64,000 nucleotides of DNA from Magicicada septendecula (lineage: Eukaryota; Arthropoda; Insecta; Hemiptera; Cicadidae), in contig CM068375.1 of the NCBI GenBank assembly GCA_034769895.1, positions 255,605,542 to 255,669,541 on the forward strand. Direction: 5' to 3'. Below, piece by piece: positions 50,396 through 60,928 of the stretch. Each line of letters opens with the position of its first letter. The stretch's first letter is position 1. The notes beneath the pieces are model-generated. The model did no database searches, had not been told where the DNA came from, and saw only the letters and a program-made list of their open reading frames with translations. Made by a program: the position numbers and the translations under genes.

Positions 50396-51770
50396 TCATC
50401 TTGTTGTTGGCGACGAGATAGTGTTTCGAAAGATCGAAGCTGTGTGTGTGTGTGGTGAGATGTGTTCAAATAATGCGTGCGATTTGAATTGTGTCTGTTC
50501 GTTTAGGATGTCGTTTTTATTTGTTTTTGTGTGTTTGTATATTTCTAATTGTTCTAGAGTGTCTAGTTTTCGGCCTTTTGTGTGTACGTGTAGTATGTTC
50601 ATGTTATTGTCGATGTTTTTATATGTGTGGTTTGCTTCAATGAGGTGGTTTGCGAAGGTAGATTCTGTAGTGGTGTGGAGTGCTTTTGTGTGTTCAATGT
50701 ATCTCTGTTTGAAGCTACGTCCTGTCTGGCCTATGTAGAATTTATTGCAATTTGAACAATGTAGTTTATTTACACCGGGTAGATCGAATTTGTTTTGTGC
50801 TTTGGGCATGCGTTTTGATAGTGTGTGTGTTCTGTTTTGTTAGTAGTTTTGTAAGCGATTCTGTATCCTGCTTTTTTGAATTTGTGGGCAATTTTTTCTG
50901 TTTGTTTGTTGATGTATGTTAGTGTTATGAATTTGTTGTTTTCTGTCTTTGTCTGTTGTTTGTTTTGTGTTTTGTGTAGGAGTTTACTGACTATTGTTCT
51001 GTCATAACCGTTAGATTCTGCTAGATATTTTATCGTGTTTAGTTCGTCTTTGTAGTCTATTTCATCTAAGGGGATGTTGTTAAGTCTATGTATCATGGTT
51101 CTAAAAGCAGCTAGTTTGTGTTGTATTGGGTGATTGGAGGTGTTGTGTATTAGTGTGTCAGTTGTAGTTGGTTTTCTGTATATACTGAATTTGTGCCTGT
51201 GTTCTAGTTTTGTGATGGAGAGGTCTAAGAAGTTTATGGTATTGTTGTGTTCATATTCGGCAGTGAAGGTTATGTTTTTATGTATTTTGTTTATGTGCGT
51301 TAGTAACTGTTCACATTGTCTTTTGTTTCCCCTGTATAGTATTAGAATGTCATCAACGTATCTGTGCCAATATAGTATTTTATGTGAGTGTCTGTCATTG
51401 TTTGTGAGTATTTTTGTTATTTCTAAGTGTTGGAGGAAGACTTCTGCTAGAATGCTGGATATGGGGGAGCCCATGGGTAGGCCATCGTTCTGTGTGTAGT
51501 ATTTATTGTTATAAGTAAAGTAGTTTTGTTTTGTGATATGTTCAGAGTTTCTGTTATTTCATTGATAAGTTCGTTTGGTGTGTTGTTCTGTTTGAGTTTG
51601 TTTTGTAGGATGGTGATTGTTTCAGAGATGGGGATGTTTGTGTACAGGTTTTTAATGTCAAAGGAGGCTAATGTGGCGTTATGGGGGATGTGTATGTCTT
51701 TTATTTTTGTTACTAGGTCAGTGTTGTTTTTTACTGCAATGTTGTTGTCTATTTGTGTGTGTTGTCTAAT
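50396..51770 (-). pseudogene. Penelope RT and GIY-YIG nuclease, left arm
   Basis: Minus-strand reading from the spacer outward. RT segment with FDIKNLYTNIP, then MGSPISSILAEVFLQHLE and YWHRYVDDILILYRG (the YVDD catalytic box). Then a linker and the endonuclease KLHCSNCNKFYIGQTGRSF followed by KQRYIEHTKAL, with the CxxC that typically precedes the GIY-YIG-type motif in this family. The N-terminal part of the RT is absent because the arms meet there. The frame shifts twice, between RT motifs and between RT and nuclease. It cannot make a whole protein. Confidence 0.85.
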
Positions 51771-51789
51771 GTATCCGCCCCATTATCAA

Positions 51790-53237
51790 CTACCGTAATG
51801 CCCCTGCACACAAACTGGCAAAATATCTAGACAAAATTATTAGACAACACACACAAATAGACAACAACATTGCAGTAAAAAACAACACTGACCTAGTAAC
51901 AAAAATAAAAGACATACACATCCCCCATAACGCCACATTAGCCTCCTTTGACATTAAAAACCTGTACACAAACATCCCCATCTCTGAAACAATCACCATC
52001 CTACAAAACAAACTCAAACAGAACAACACACCAAACGAACTTATCAATGAAATAACAGAAACTCTGAACATATCACAAAACAAAACTACTTTACTTATAA
52101 CAATAAATACTACACACAGAACGATGGCCTACCCATGGGCTCCCCCATATCCAGCATTCTAGCAGAAGTCTTCCTCCAACACTTAGAAATAACAAAAATA
52201 CTCACAAACAATGACAGACACTCACATAAAATACTATATTGGCACAGATACGTTGATGACATTCTAATACTATACAGGGGAAACAAAAGACAATGTGAAC
52301 AGTTACTAACGCACATAAACAAAATACATAAAAACATAACCTTCACTGCCGAATATGAACACAACAATACCATAAACTTCTTAGACCTCTCCATCACAAA
52401 ACTAGAACACAGGCACAAATTCAGTATATACAGAAAACCAACTACAACTGACACACTAATACACAACACCTCCAATCACCCAATACAACACAAACTAGCT
52501 GCTTTTAGAACCATGATACATAGACTTAACAACATCCCCTTAGATGAAATAGACTACAAAGACGAACTAAACACGATAAAATATCTAGCAGAATCTAACG
52601 GTTATGACAGAACAATAGTCAGTAAACTCCTACACAAAACACAAAACAAACAACAGACAAAGACAGAAAACAACAAATTCATAACACTAACATACATCAA
52701 CAAACAAACAGAAAAAATTGCCCACAAATTCAAAAAAGCAGGATACAGAATCGCTTACAAAACTACTAACAAAACAGAACACACACACTATCAAAACACA
52801 TGCCCAAAGCACAAAACAAATTCGATCTACCCGGTGTAAATAAACTACATTGTTCAAATTGCAATAAATTCTACATAGGCCAGACAGGACGTAGCTTCAA
52901 ACAGAGATACATTGAACACACAAAAGCACTCCACACCACTACAGAATCTACCTTCGCAAACCACCTCATTGAAGCAAACCACACATATAAAAACATCGAC
53001 AATAACATGAACATACTACACGTACACACAAAAGGCCGAAAACTAGACACTCTAGAACAATTAGAAATATACAAACACACAAAAACAAATAAAAACGACA
53101 TCCTAAACGAACAGACACAATTCAAATCGCACGCATTATTTGAACACATCTCACCACACACACACAGCTTCGATCTTTCGAAACACTATCTCGTCGCCAA
53201 CAACAAGATGAACAGCGCTACTAACGACAGCTTCTGA
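51790..53237 (+). pseudogene. Penelope RT and GIY-YIG nuclease, right arm
   Basis: Same protein segments as the left arm on the plus strand, starting slightly further N-terminal because the 68-bp spacer adds INYRNAPAHKLAKYLDKI. This matches the RT segment before the FDIKNLYTNIP motif. One residue differs from the left arm in the RT tail (NTCPK versus NACPK). The nuclease end differs because of the microsatellite length change. The frame is interrupted in the same way as on the left. Confidence 0.85.
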
Positions 53238-53354
53238 TGAAGCCTTCTATAGGTGAAAGCCGGTTTAGGCTGTAAGGTAAAACTTTACGTTTTTACTTAT
53301 AAAAAACTTAGTGTTCCGAGTCGTCAATATTATAGTGATATTTAATTCCTTCAT

Positions 53355-55109
53355 GTTTTCTTCTCAGTAATAACTAAAAAGTATGTGAATGTATTTTAAT
53401 TATGAAATAATAGTCTGAAAATTTTCTTAAAAACAAAATTAAAATTTTCTCAAAAATTTGTAAGTAGTTGCTGCCAATTGCAATTAATTCATAACAAAAA
53501 ATTACACACAATAAATAGCAATTTCATTTTTACATAAATTCTATTAATCCTTTTGATATATCTGCCTGCTGGCACCACATTTTTTGCCATGTCTCTATAA
53601 TGTTGAGAACTAGAGCATGGGAATGTGCATTATCAGTGAGAGTATTGAAATTTGTAAAATATTTTTCTGTTTATCTGGTATAAATTTTACTTTGGTAACA
53701 AGGTCCTGTACAATTTTCTAAGTTAGACCTTGTATTGTCTTTATAAATTCCTTAAAAATTAAATTTTTTTGGAGTAGTTTGTGATAATAGACTAATATGT
53801 GATAAAAACTAATTTTATGGGAAGTAAAAATAAAGGTACATTTCCGTTAAATATCTTAATTAAATTAGTTAAAACATCAAAACGTTTAGAAATGTTTTAT
53901 ACAGTTGTATGAAATGCGTCTGAGTGTTAGCTAAAGCTACAGTTTACATTTAATTTTGTATGTTTTCTATGTTGTTATTACAAGCGTGATTCTTCCATAG
54001 GTTAGTGTTATTCTGCTGATTATAACTTATGACATTTCATTGAAGGTGTGAACATTTTAAGAATACCAGATAAAAGGTCATTTAGTGGTTAAGTGAACTT
54101 CACTATAAATTAGTGAAAGAACTTTACAGAAATGTTACTAGAGTTTACAGAGATGTTGATACTGTAAAACTGTCATGTTAATAAGAAAAAAATGTAAGTG
54201 TTATATGTAAGTAAATAAAGTATAGTTTTACAATTTAATATGTTTTTTTAATTAATAAGATGATTAAACGTTTGTATAATAAGTTTGTAATTTTGTATTT
54301 TTTTTACTTCCCAAAGTGTCTAGTCAAACGCATAAATAAGATTTATTAGTGTAAACAGCTTGTATGAGGTGTGTCCAGAAAGTAAAGATATATTGAATTT
54401 AACCATACAGGAATTATCTTGGCTATGATGAATTGACTGCCATTACTGTTGGTCGATGTCTTTGTATTTGGTAAGAAAATAGACGCTGATCTAGCAATTC
54501 ATGGTACACCTTTTAAAAATGATAGTGCTGGTCCAAAATCCTGCCATTTTATAAGTTTGTTCTGAGTTAAGTTTTCTAAACACTAAAGGTGAATGCCCAG
54601 CAGCTAAATCTCAGCTGGCTGGTGATAAAGTCACCTGTACACCTGGTGCCATATATTCTTAAGGGAAACCCTGTTGACAAAAAAAAGGAGTGACATGGCA
54701 CCTTTGATGACCTTCACAAATTTGAAGAATTAAGATAATTGAATAAACTGATTTCTAAAATACCTAAGACTTGATTATTTTTTGGACATATGAAGACAAA
54801 ATTAAGATATGAAAATGAAGTCTCTGCCTGGTCTATATAAAATTGCTTGGTCCCATCTGTGCTGAGTGACATTGTAAATGGGATGTTTTTTATCATCTGC
54901 TGTTTAGTCTGCACCTCATACCCAGTGAATTTTACTCGTTTCTTTATCTGAAACACTAACTTTGATGATGATATGAGGTGACATGATCTGGTTCCAAGGA
55001 CTGGCAGCAGACTTACGTAATTTTGCTAAATAAAAGCTGGCTCCCAGGCTTAATTAGAGCTAGCATAATAGTGGCGATTATTTGGAAAAATAAAGATATA
55101 TATATATAT
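53355..55109. other. Non-coding DNA
   Basis: AT-rich, unique-looking DNA without a recognisable gene. A possible mariner end is noted separately. An AT microsatellite closes it at 55097-55113, where an LTR element is inserted. Confidence 0.5.
54364..54440 (+). mobile_element. Possible mariner-like transposon end
   Basis: GAGGTGTGTCCAGAAAGTAA resembles terminal repeats of some mariner-like elements, and the following DNA contains TTGACTGCCATTACTGTTGG. No transposase or matching far end was found. Weak. Confidence 0.25.
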
Positions 55110-55113
55110 ATAT

Positions 55114-56314
55114 TGCAAGGTAACAGGTTGTTAGCCGAACCAGACTTCCAGAAAAGAATGCTCCATTAGTGATTTACATACATTCATTGTCTCTTTTTTT
55201 TACAGTAATTTGTATTTAAATTCTTGGATTTCGTTGTCCATGACGTGTCCGTTACTTAACTAAATATCACTATAATATTGACGACTCGGAACACTAAGTT
55301 TTTTATAAGTAAAAACGTAAAGTTTTACCTTACAGCCTAAACCGGCTATAGGTGAAAGCCGGTTTAGGCTGTAAGGTAAAACTTTACGTTTTTACTTATA
55401 AAAAACTTAGTGTTCCGAGTCGTCAATATTATAGTGATATTTAATTTGTATTTAAATGTTTTTTTTTTGTTAACTCAAACAATTACAACTTTAAATGTTC
55501 AAAATCTTCTTTTTTAATATAATTTAAATAAATGTCTTCTTTTATTTAAAACAATGATAGAATTTTAAAGTTCAAGTTCTTTTTCTTTTGAAAGCTTTAT
55601 ATAATTGAACAAACTTAGTTTTAAATTTTGCTTTCTTGCTTTGTCGTCCCGGTCTCCAGCGATCCATCATCCGTATTCCATGTTCCAGCCACCGCCTCCA
55701 GGAACTGCCTCACTCTGGGTGTCCGTTTCAGCCGCCACGATCAGCACATGAAATTCAGGAACGGTAGTAGAAGATCTCTTACTCCGTGGTTGTTCCCTGC
55801 CGACACTCGCTGCTTCCTCGACTCCAAGGGCCCCAAGGACTGCCAGGAATGGATGTTGGACTGAACGATGACTACTGCGACTGCTCTTGCTGAGTGCTAT
55901 ATGAATACTGCTATACAATGAAGCTGCAACGATATAGTGTGACGTCACACACTACCTGCGCACAGACGCATTTCCAATACATTCTATGCTATAATAGAGA
56001 ACATTCTGGACAAGCCACGTGCAGCAAATTGTACATCCGTCTTCTCGATTTTTCTACAACACAATTCACTATATATGAATAAATTACTTTAACCTTCTTT
56101 TAGATACGTGCACAACACAACACTTCGCTCAAATATATAAAACTATAGCTTCATAGTCTTTATAACGTCTTATTACTAATTTATACAACTATTCTTAAAT
56201 TTTTAGCAATATTCTTACTTTCAAACATACCCCAATTGTCCTGGACACTCGTTACAGCTGGTCATAATTATGTTCTACACATTCACATATAGTGTGACTG
56301 CCTGTCACATTTCA
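55114..56314 (-). repeat. 3' LTR (left) with Penelope-derived insertion
   Basis: Matches 58454-59446 throughout apart from the 221-bp insertion at 55222-55442. The GC-rich patch at 55640-55870 (open on both strands) occurs in both LTRs and is not a gene of its own. Confidence 0.88.
55222..55442. mobile_element. 221-bp palindromic mini-Penelope
   Basis: A 40-nt tail (55222-55261) plus perfect 85-bp inverted arms (55262-55346, 55358-55442) around an 11-nt spacer. Tail and arms are the same as the ends of the 3.1-kb Penelope element. It is flanked by a 15-bp duplication AATTTGTATTTAAAT (55207-55221, 55443-55457). The sister LTR holds this site once, uninterrupted, at 58547-58561. It is a non-coding deletion derivative mobilised in trans, inserted after the LTR element landed. 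Confidence 0.9.
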
Positions 56315-56719
56315 TAAGCCTCCAGGTTAATAAAAAAAATTTATTTTCCTCGAAAATCAATTTTGTTTCTTTTCTTTTAAACTTAAAACATTCTCCTAAT
56401 TCAACATATTAAACAAATAATAAAACCCAAAACATAACATAACCAATAAAATAAATTTCAATAAACTAAAACAAAATTAATCCTTCATTTCACATCTTAT
56501 ATTATTACTATGCAATGTGGCACATACGTACAGTGGTTTCATAATAACACACAGCCAATAAAATGTCCAGCCAATCATACATTGTGGTTTTCCATAAGTG
56601 AGTTGCGTATCTGAAAGGCATAACTATTGCATGTGCATTCTGTCATATTATTATTATTCTCATTAGTATACTCAGGGTCTTTCTTTAAGGGTTCGCTAGT
56701 TCGCGAGGATAATATTTCC

Positions 56720-58335
56720 TCAATGATGTGCCATGATATTTCCAATAACTTTGTTTTGATCTTCATCCACCACGGTGAAACTATTCCTGCCAACCCATTC
56801 TCTCAATTTGTATGGACCGTTAAACAATCTAAAGAACTTAGCTGATGTGTTGTCTTCAGATCGGCCTACAGGATTTGCCTTAAGAAGGACCATTTCTCCT
56901 TCCTGAAACTTCAGAGTTTTATGAGTGTCATTGAACACCCGTGCCCGTTGATCAGCCGTTTGCTCTATCCGGGTTTTGGCGATGTTCTGTTTTATGTGCA
57001 ATGGTAGCGGTAGGTTCTGTGTCTAGTTTTTTTATATGTCTCTCCCAAAATCTGGTAGGTTGCTTACCTGACTGCAGCTCTTTAGGTGTAAAGCCCGTAG
57101 TGGTGTTATAGTTCTCATTAAGTGACTGCTCGAAGAACCGTATGTAATCTGGCCACATGTTCTGTGAGTTATGACAGTAGGTCCGAAACAGTCGTCCTAT
57201 CTCCTTGTTTACTCTTTCGGCAAGGTTACCCTGCGGTCACCAAATAGCCGTAAGGATAGGTTGGATACCATTTGTATCGAGGGTAGTAGACCATAGCACA
57301 TTCTGGAACTGCTTTCCTTGGTCGCTAAGTATCCTCTTAACGGTTCCATTCTCTGGGATATACTTCTTGAGAATAGCTGTTAACACCGCATTGGTTGTTG
57401 GTCGGGTTACAGGATAGAGTCTGACGTTCTTGGTGAAGGCGTCAATGCATACAATCAGGTGCCTCAATCTGCGAAGACCTCGTGGAAGTGGACCTAAGAA
57501 GTCGACACATAGTAACTCACCTTTCCCTTGAGTGACAATTCCCTGCTGCTCAATATATGTGTGCATATTTGGAGATTTTGCAGTTTGACATTCATGGCAT
57601 GTCTTCAAAATATTACGAATCCTCCGTACCATATTGTTACACACAAAGTCCTCCTTGAGTGCTAAGTAACACCGATATGGACCAGCATGTGCTAAGCTTT
57701 CATGGCATGCCCATGTTATTTGCTCTAACATGCTAATAGGAAGAACAATTTTCCATTTTTCCTCCATCAATTTATATAAAATATTATTGTTAGAGCAGTA
57801 CCACGGCTTTTCTTTATGGAGTATGCTTGTTTTTACTTTTCTGATGTTAGGGTCGGTGTCTTGTTCTAAATGGACATTAGCTAAGCGCTGACGTAACTGG
57901 TGTTATCTCGTACTGCATAGCTAATATTTTTACATTACTAGGATCAGACTCATGCTCTTCAACAAATTCAGGATCGTACCTACTCAGCGTATCCGCTATT
58001 TTGTTATTACTAGCTTTAATATATCTAACAGTAAAGTCGTATTCCTGAATCGTCATTATCCAGCGAGTCATCTGGGCGTTGGTTAGTCTACATTTTAGAA
58101 GAATGGATAATGCTTGGTTATCTGTATGAATCTCAAAGTGTGTGCCGCAAAGATAGTACCAGAATTTATTCAAAGCATAGATAACTGCCAATATTTCCTT
58201 TTCCGATGTAAAATAGTTTTTCTCGGCACCCTTAAGTGTACGGTTTATATACGAGATGACACAATGTTCTCCCATAGTGTCACGCTGATATAACACAGCA
58301 CCGATAGCAGTATCACTCGCATCAGTTTGCAACAC
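56720..58335 (-). pseudogene. RNase H and integrase parts of the 55114 element
   Basis: RNase H (LQTDASDTAIGAVLYQ, EKNYFTSEKEILAVIYAL, IHTDNQALSILLKCRL, IADTLSRYDP). Integrase zinc part (TWACHESLAHAGPYRCY...CHECQTAK) and core (CVDFLGPLPRGLRRL, IVCIDAFTKNVRLYPVTRP, RILSDQGKQFQN). C-terminal part (FQEGEMVLLKANPVGRSEDN, RLFNGPYKLREWVGRNSF). This is Ty3/gypsy order, read right to left. Fossil, with several interruptions. Confidence 0.85.
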
Positions 58336-58430
58336 ATAAGTTCCTTGTCTAACATATAATCTCCAATAATTGTATCATTCACTAATTTTGTAGTTATCCT
58401 TTTTTGTATTTTACTGGGCTAACATTCAAT

Positions 58431-58448
58431 GCCCCACGTTGGGCGCCA
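58431..58448 (-). other. Primer-binding site, lysine-tRNA type
   Basis: The minus strand reads TGGCGCCCAACGTGGGGC, the textbook 18-nt complement of the 3' end of tRNA-Lys1,2. It lies 5 nt inside the 5' LTR, which confirms the minus orientation of the element. Confidence 0.9.
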
Positions 58449-58453
58449 TTTTC

Positions 58454-59446
58454 TGCAAGGTAACAGGTTGTTAGCCGAACCAGACTTACAGAAAAGAATG
58501 CTCCATTAGTGATTTACATACATTTATTGTCTCTTTTTTTTACAGTAATTTGTATTTAAATGTTTTTTTTTAACTCAAACAATTGCAACTTTAAATGTTC
58601 AAAATCTTCTTTTTTAATATAATTTTAATAAATGTCTTCTTTTATTTAAAACAATTATAGAATTTTAAAGTTCAACAAGTCCTTTTTTGTTTGAAAGCTT
58701 TATATAATTGAACAAACTTAGTTTTAAATTTTGCTTTCCTGCTTTGTCGTCTTTGTTGTTGTCCCGGTTGAAGATCTCGGTCCCAGTCTCCAGCGATCAG
58801 TCGCCCGTGTTCCACGTTCCAGCCACCGCCTCCAGGAACTGCCTCACTCTGGGTGTCCGTTTCAGCCGCCACGATCAGCACATGAAGTTCAGGAACGGTA
58901 ATAGAAGATCTCTTACTCCGTGGTTGTTCCCTGCCGACACTCGCTGCTTCCTCGACTCCAAGGGCCCCAAGGATTGCCTGGAATGGATGTTGGACTGAAC
59001 GATGACTATTGCGACTGCTCTCGCTGAGTGCTATATGAAGACGGCTGTACAATGAAGCTGCAATGATATAGTGTGATGTCACACACTACCTGCGCACAGA
59101 CGCATTTCCAATACATTCTATGCTATATTAGATAACATTCAGGACAAGCCACGTGCAGCAAATTGTACATCCGTCTTCTCGATTTTTCTAGAGCACGATT
59201 CACTATATATGAATAAATTACTTTTACCTTCTTTTAGATACACGCACAACACAACACTTCACTCAAATATAAAACTATAGCTTCATAGTCTTTATAACGT
59301 CTTATTACTAATTTATACAATTATTCTTAAATTTTTAGCAATATTCTTACTTTCCAACTTACCCCAATTGTCCTGGACACTCGTTACAGCTGGTCATAAT
59401 TATGTTCTACACATTCACATATAGTATGACTGCCTGTCACATTGCA
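58454..59446 (-). repeat. 5' LTR (right) of the 55114 element
   Basis: 993 bp, TGCAAGG to ATTGCA, followed by ATAT. It holds the unoccupied version of the mini-Penelope insertion site at 58547-58561. Confidence 0.88.
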
Positions 59447-59456
59447 ATATATATAT

Positions 59457-60924
59457 TGCAACAGATCAAATTTTATTATACTAATAAGGATATAGTGAGT
59501 GTGTAAATTTTCAAAAAATCACAAACAAGTCTATTATGGAGGAGATGAAAAATTATTTATTATACACACGGATATAGTTTTAAAGAGGTATATTTTATTA
59601 TAAATTGTCATGTATTGTAATTTGCAATAATAGTTTATAATGTTCGATAATATATTGGTTTTACTTGATAGAGGCTACGACCTCAGTACATGCAATCCTC
59701 CGCTTCCTACAGCCGCTCCCGTCCTGGCGCCCTCTTCTTCAGCGTCACTCCTTCCTGGCGTCCTCTTCGTCCGTCGTCGTCTTTGTCTTGCCGCCCTCTT
59801 CTCAAATATGTTAAACACACAATGCTTATTAATTTGCCTAGAATAGTTTATTATTAATTGATATGTAAATTTTATCAATCTCAGGGTGAATATGGGTATC
59901 AATTTAATAAGGTGTATTAGTCGTACACCTTCCACGCAAACTTGAAGTGTCTTTATAATCCCTAAGCGGATATCTTAAATTTACACGAAAAGCACTATAC
60001 TATATTATAATTCTATCTAAATAATTGACCCACTCGGCTCTGTACGCAGAACTTCATACCGAATACCAAGGATTATGTTAAATTCTTGGATTTCGTTGTC
60101 CATGACGTGTCCGTTACTTAACTAAATACAGTATCACTTTAGTTAAGTAATACGGACAGCGCTACCAGCGGCAGCCTCTGAAGAAGCCTTTTAAAGGAGA
60201 AAACCGGTTCAGGCTGTAAGGTAAAACTTTATGCTTTTACTTATAAAACCTAGTGTTCTGAGTCGTTAATGTAATAGTGATATTTGATTATGTTAAGTTA
60301 TACTTTTCTAAGCTCGCTAAAGAAAAACTCTCACGCACGAGCACAACTTCACCTTGCAACTCTTACAGACAGACTGTGTCGATCTTTACAGAAAATGAAT
60401 GTTACTGAATTTAGTGTTTTCCGATTGGCTAAACCCAAGTCACATGATTGATGCAATCAACAGATATCAACTTTTCCAGAAAGAGTTTGTATAAATATGC
60501 ACTAACTTGCATTGAATTATCTACAAATTTTTATGACCCTATTAATGATAAGTGTTTCAAATTGAGTTTTTCCTACTTAAAAAACCATATTTCTAAATAG
60601 TTATGAACCATAGAGTACACATAAATTGAAGCTATTTACATAAATAATTCATTGTCAATGTTTCACGTCGATCGGTTAATTACCGTGGAAGATATAGCGA
60701 TCACACGTTATCACACGCGCACAAATTCACTCAAAAAATACATGACAATAAAGAACATCTTTTTATGAAGAATTTGGTATACCCTACATGCTTATCCATT
60801 TCTAAATACAAAACTTACGGCTAAAAGACAAAGTATTACATAAAACCAATTTAAACATGAAAATGTTCATCATCCATGTTCTCTGATACAAACAACAAAG
60901 CTTATCATCCTGTGTTCCGTTGCA
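59457..60924. mobile_element. Solo LTR related to the outer element
   Basis: Starts TGCAACAGATC and ends TTCCGTTGCA, with ATAT on both sides (59453-59456, 60925-60928). 1468 bp, about 1.25 kb without its mini-Penelope insertion. Shared segments with the outer element's LTR include TATACTAATAAGGATATAGT near the start, ATGGGTATCAATTTAAT and a CCGATTGGCT...GATTGATGC stretch, all in the same order. No interior is present. The GC-rich patch at 59690-59800 is open on both strands but shows no protein motif. Confidence 0.65.
60082..60285. mobile_element. ~204-bp diverged mini-Penelope
   Basis: The left end carries the family tail ATTCTTGGATTTCGTTGTCC... and the right end the AGGCTGTAAGGTAAAACTTT...TAGTGATATTT arm. 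It is flanked by GATTATGTTAA (60071-60081, 60286-60296). Unlike the 221-bp copy, the left arm is reduced to a short inverted piece (CCGTTACTTAACTA against TAGTTAAGTAATACGG), and the right arm is several percent diverged. It is an independent and older derivative. Confidence 0.85.
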
Positions 60925-60928
60925 ATAT

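Larger units (their letters stand above)
50224..53343. mobile_element. Palindromic Penelope-like element
   Basis: A 3120-bp unit made of a 40-nt tail (50224-50263), a left arm (50264-51770, 1507 bp), a 68-bp spacer (51771-51838) and a right arm (51839-53343, 1505 bp) that is the reverse complement of the left. The arm-length difference is one CA unit in a microsatellite, and only about two further base differences were noticed. Flanking duplications AATTCCTTCAT (50213-50223, 53344-53354) show that it moved or formed as a unit. Each arm encodes part of a Penelope-type protein: RT (motifs SFDIKNLYTNIP, LPMGSPISS, YVDDILIL) and a GIY-YIG nuclease. Both arms share the same frame interruptions, so both derive from one already defective template. 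Penelope elements are known for terminal repeats in direct or inverted order with a short tail at one end. Confidence 0.9.
55114..59446 (-). mobile_element. Ty3/gypsy LTR element with lysine-tRNA primer site, broken
   Basis: LTRs at 55114-56314 (1201 bp, including a 221-bp Penelope-derived insertion and its 15-bp duplication) and 58454-59446 (993 bp). As read on the plus strand they run TGCAAGGTAACAGG to ACAT(T)GCA/TTCA. The target duplication is ATAT (55110-55113, 59447-59450) in an AT repeat. The interior is only about 2.1 kb and holds an RNase H part and integrase parts on the minus strand. No gag, protease or RT was seen. It is close to the outer element at 20098-49860 in protein sequence. 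Broken, with several interruptions. Confidence 0.88.

Noticed and set aside
51526-52083. Identical ~90-codon frames on opposite strands around the palindrome centre
   Set aside because: They are antisense shadows of the Penelope RT in the two inverted arms.
50224-53343. Reading the palindrome as an assembly artefact
   Set aside because: Not excluded, but an 11-bp direct duplication outside the tail and small differences between the arms argue for a real insertion. Raw reads would decide.
55222-55442. Calling the 221-bp palindrome an ordinary DNA-transposon MITE
   Set aside because: The 40-nt tail is on one end only, duplications vary in length (11-15 bp), and the arms are identical to Penelope ends.
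55628-55948. GC-rich frames on both strands (also at 58672-59082)
   Set aside because: They sit in both LTRs of the 55114 element and are LTR sequence, not an inserted gene.
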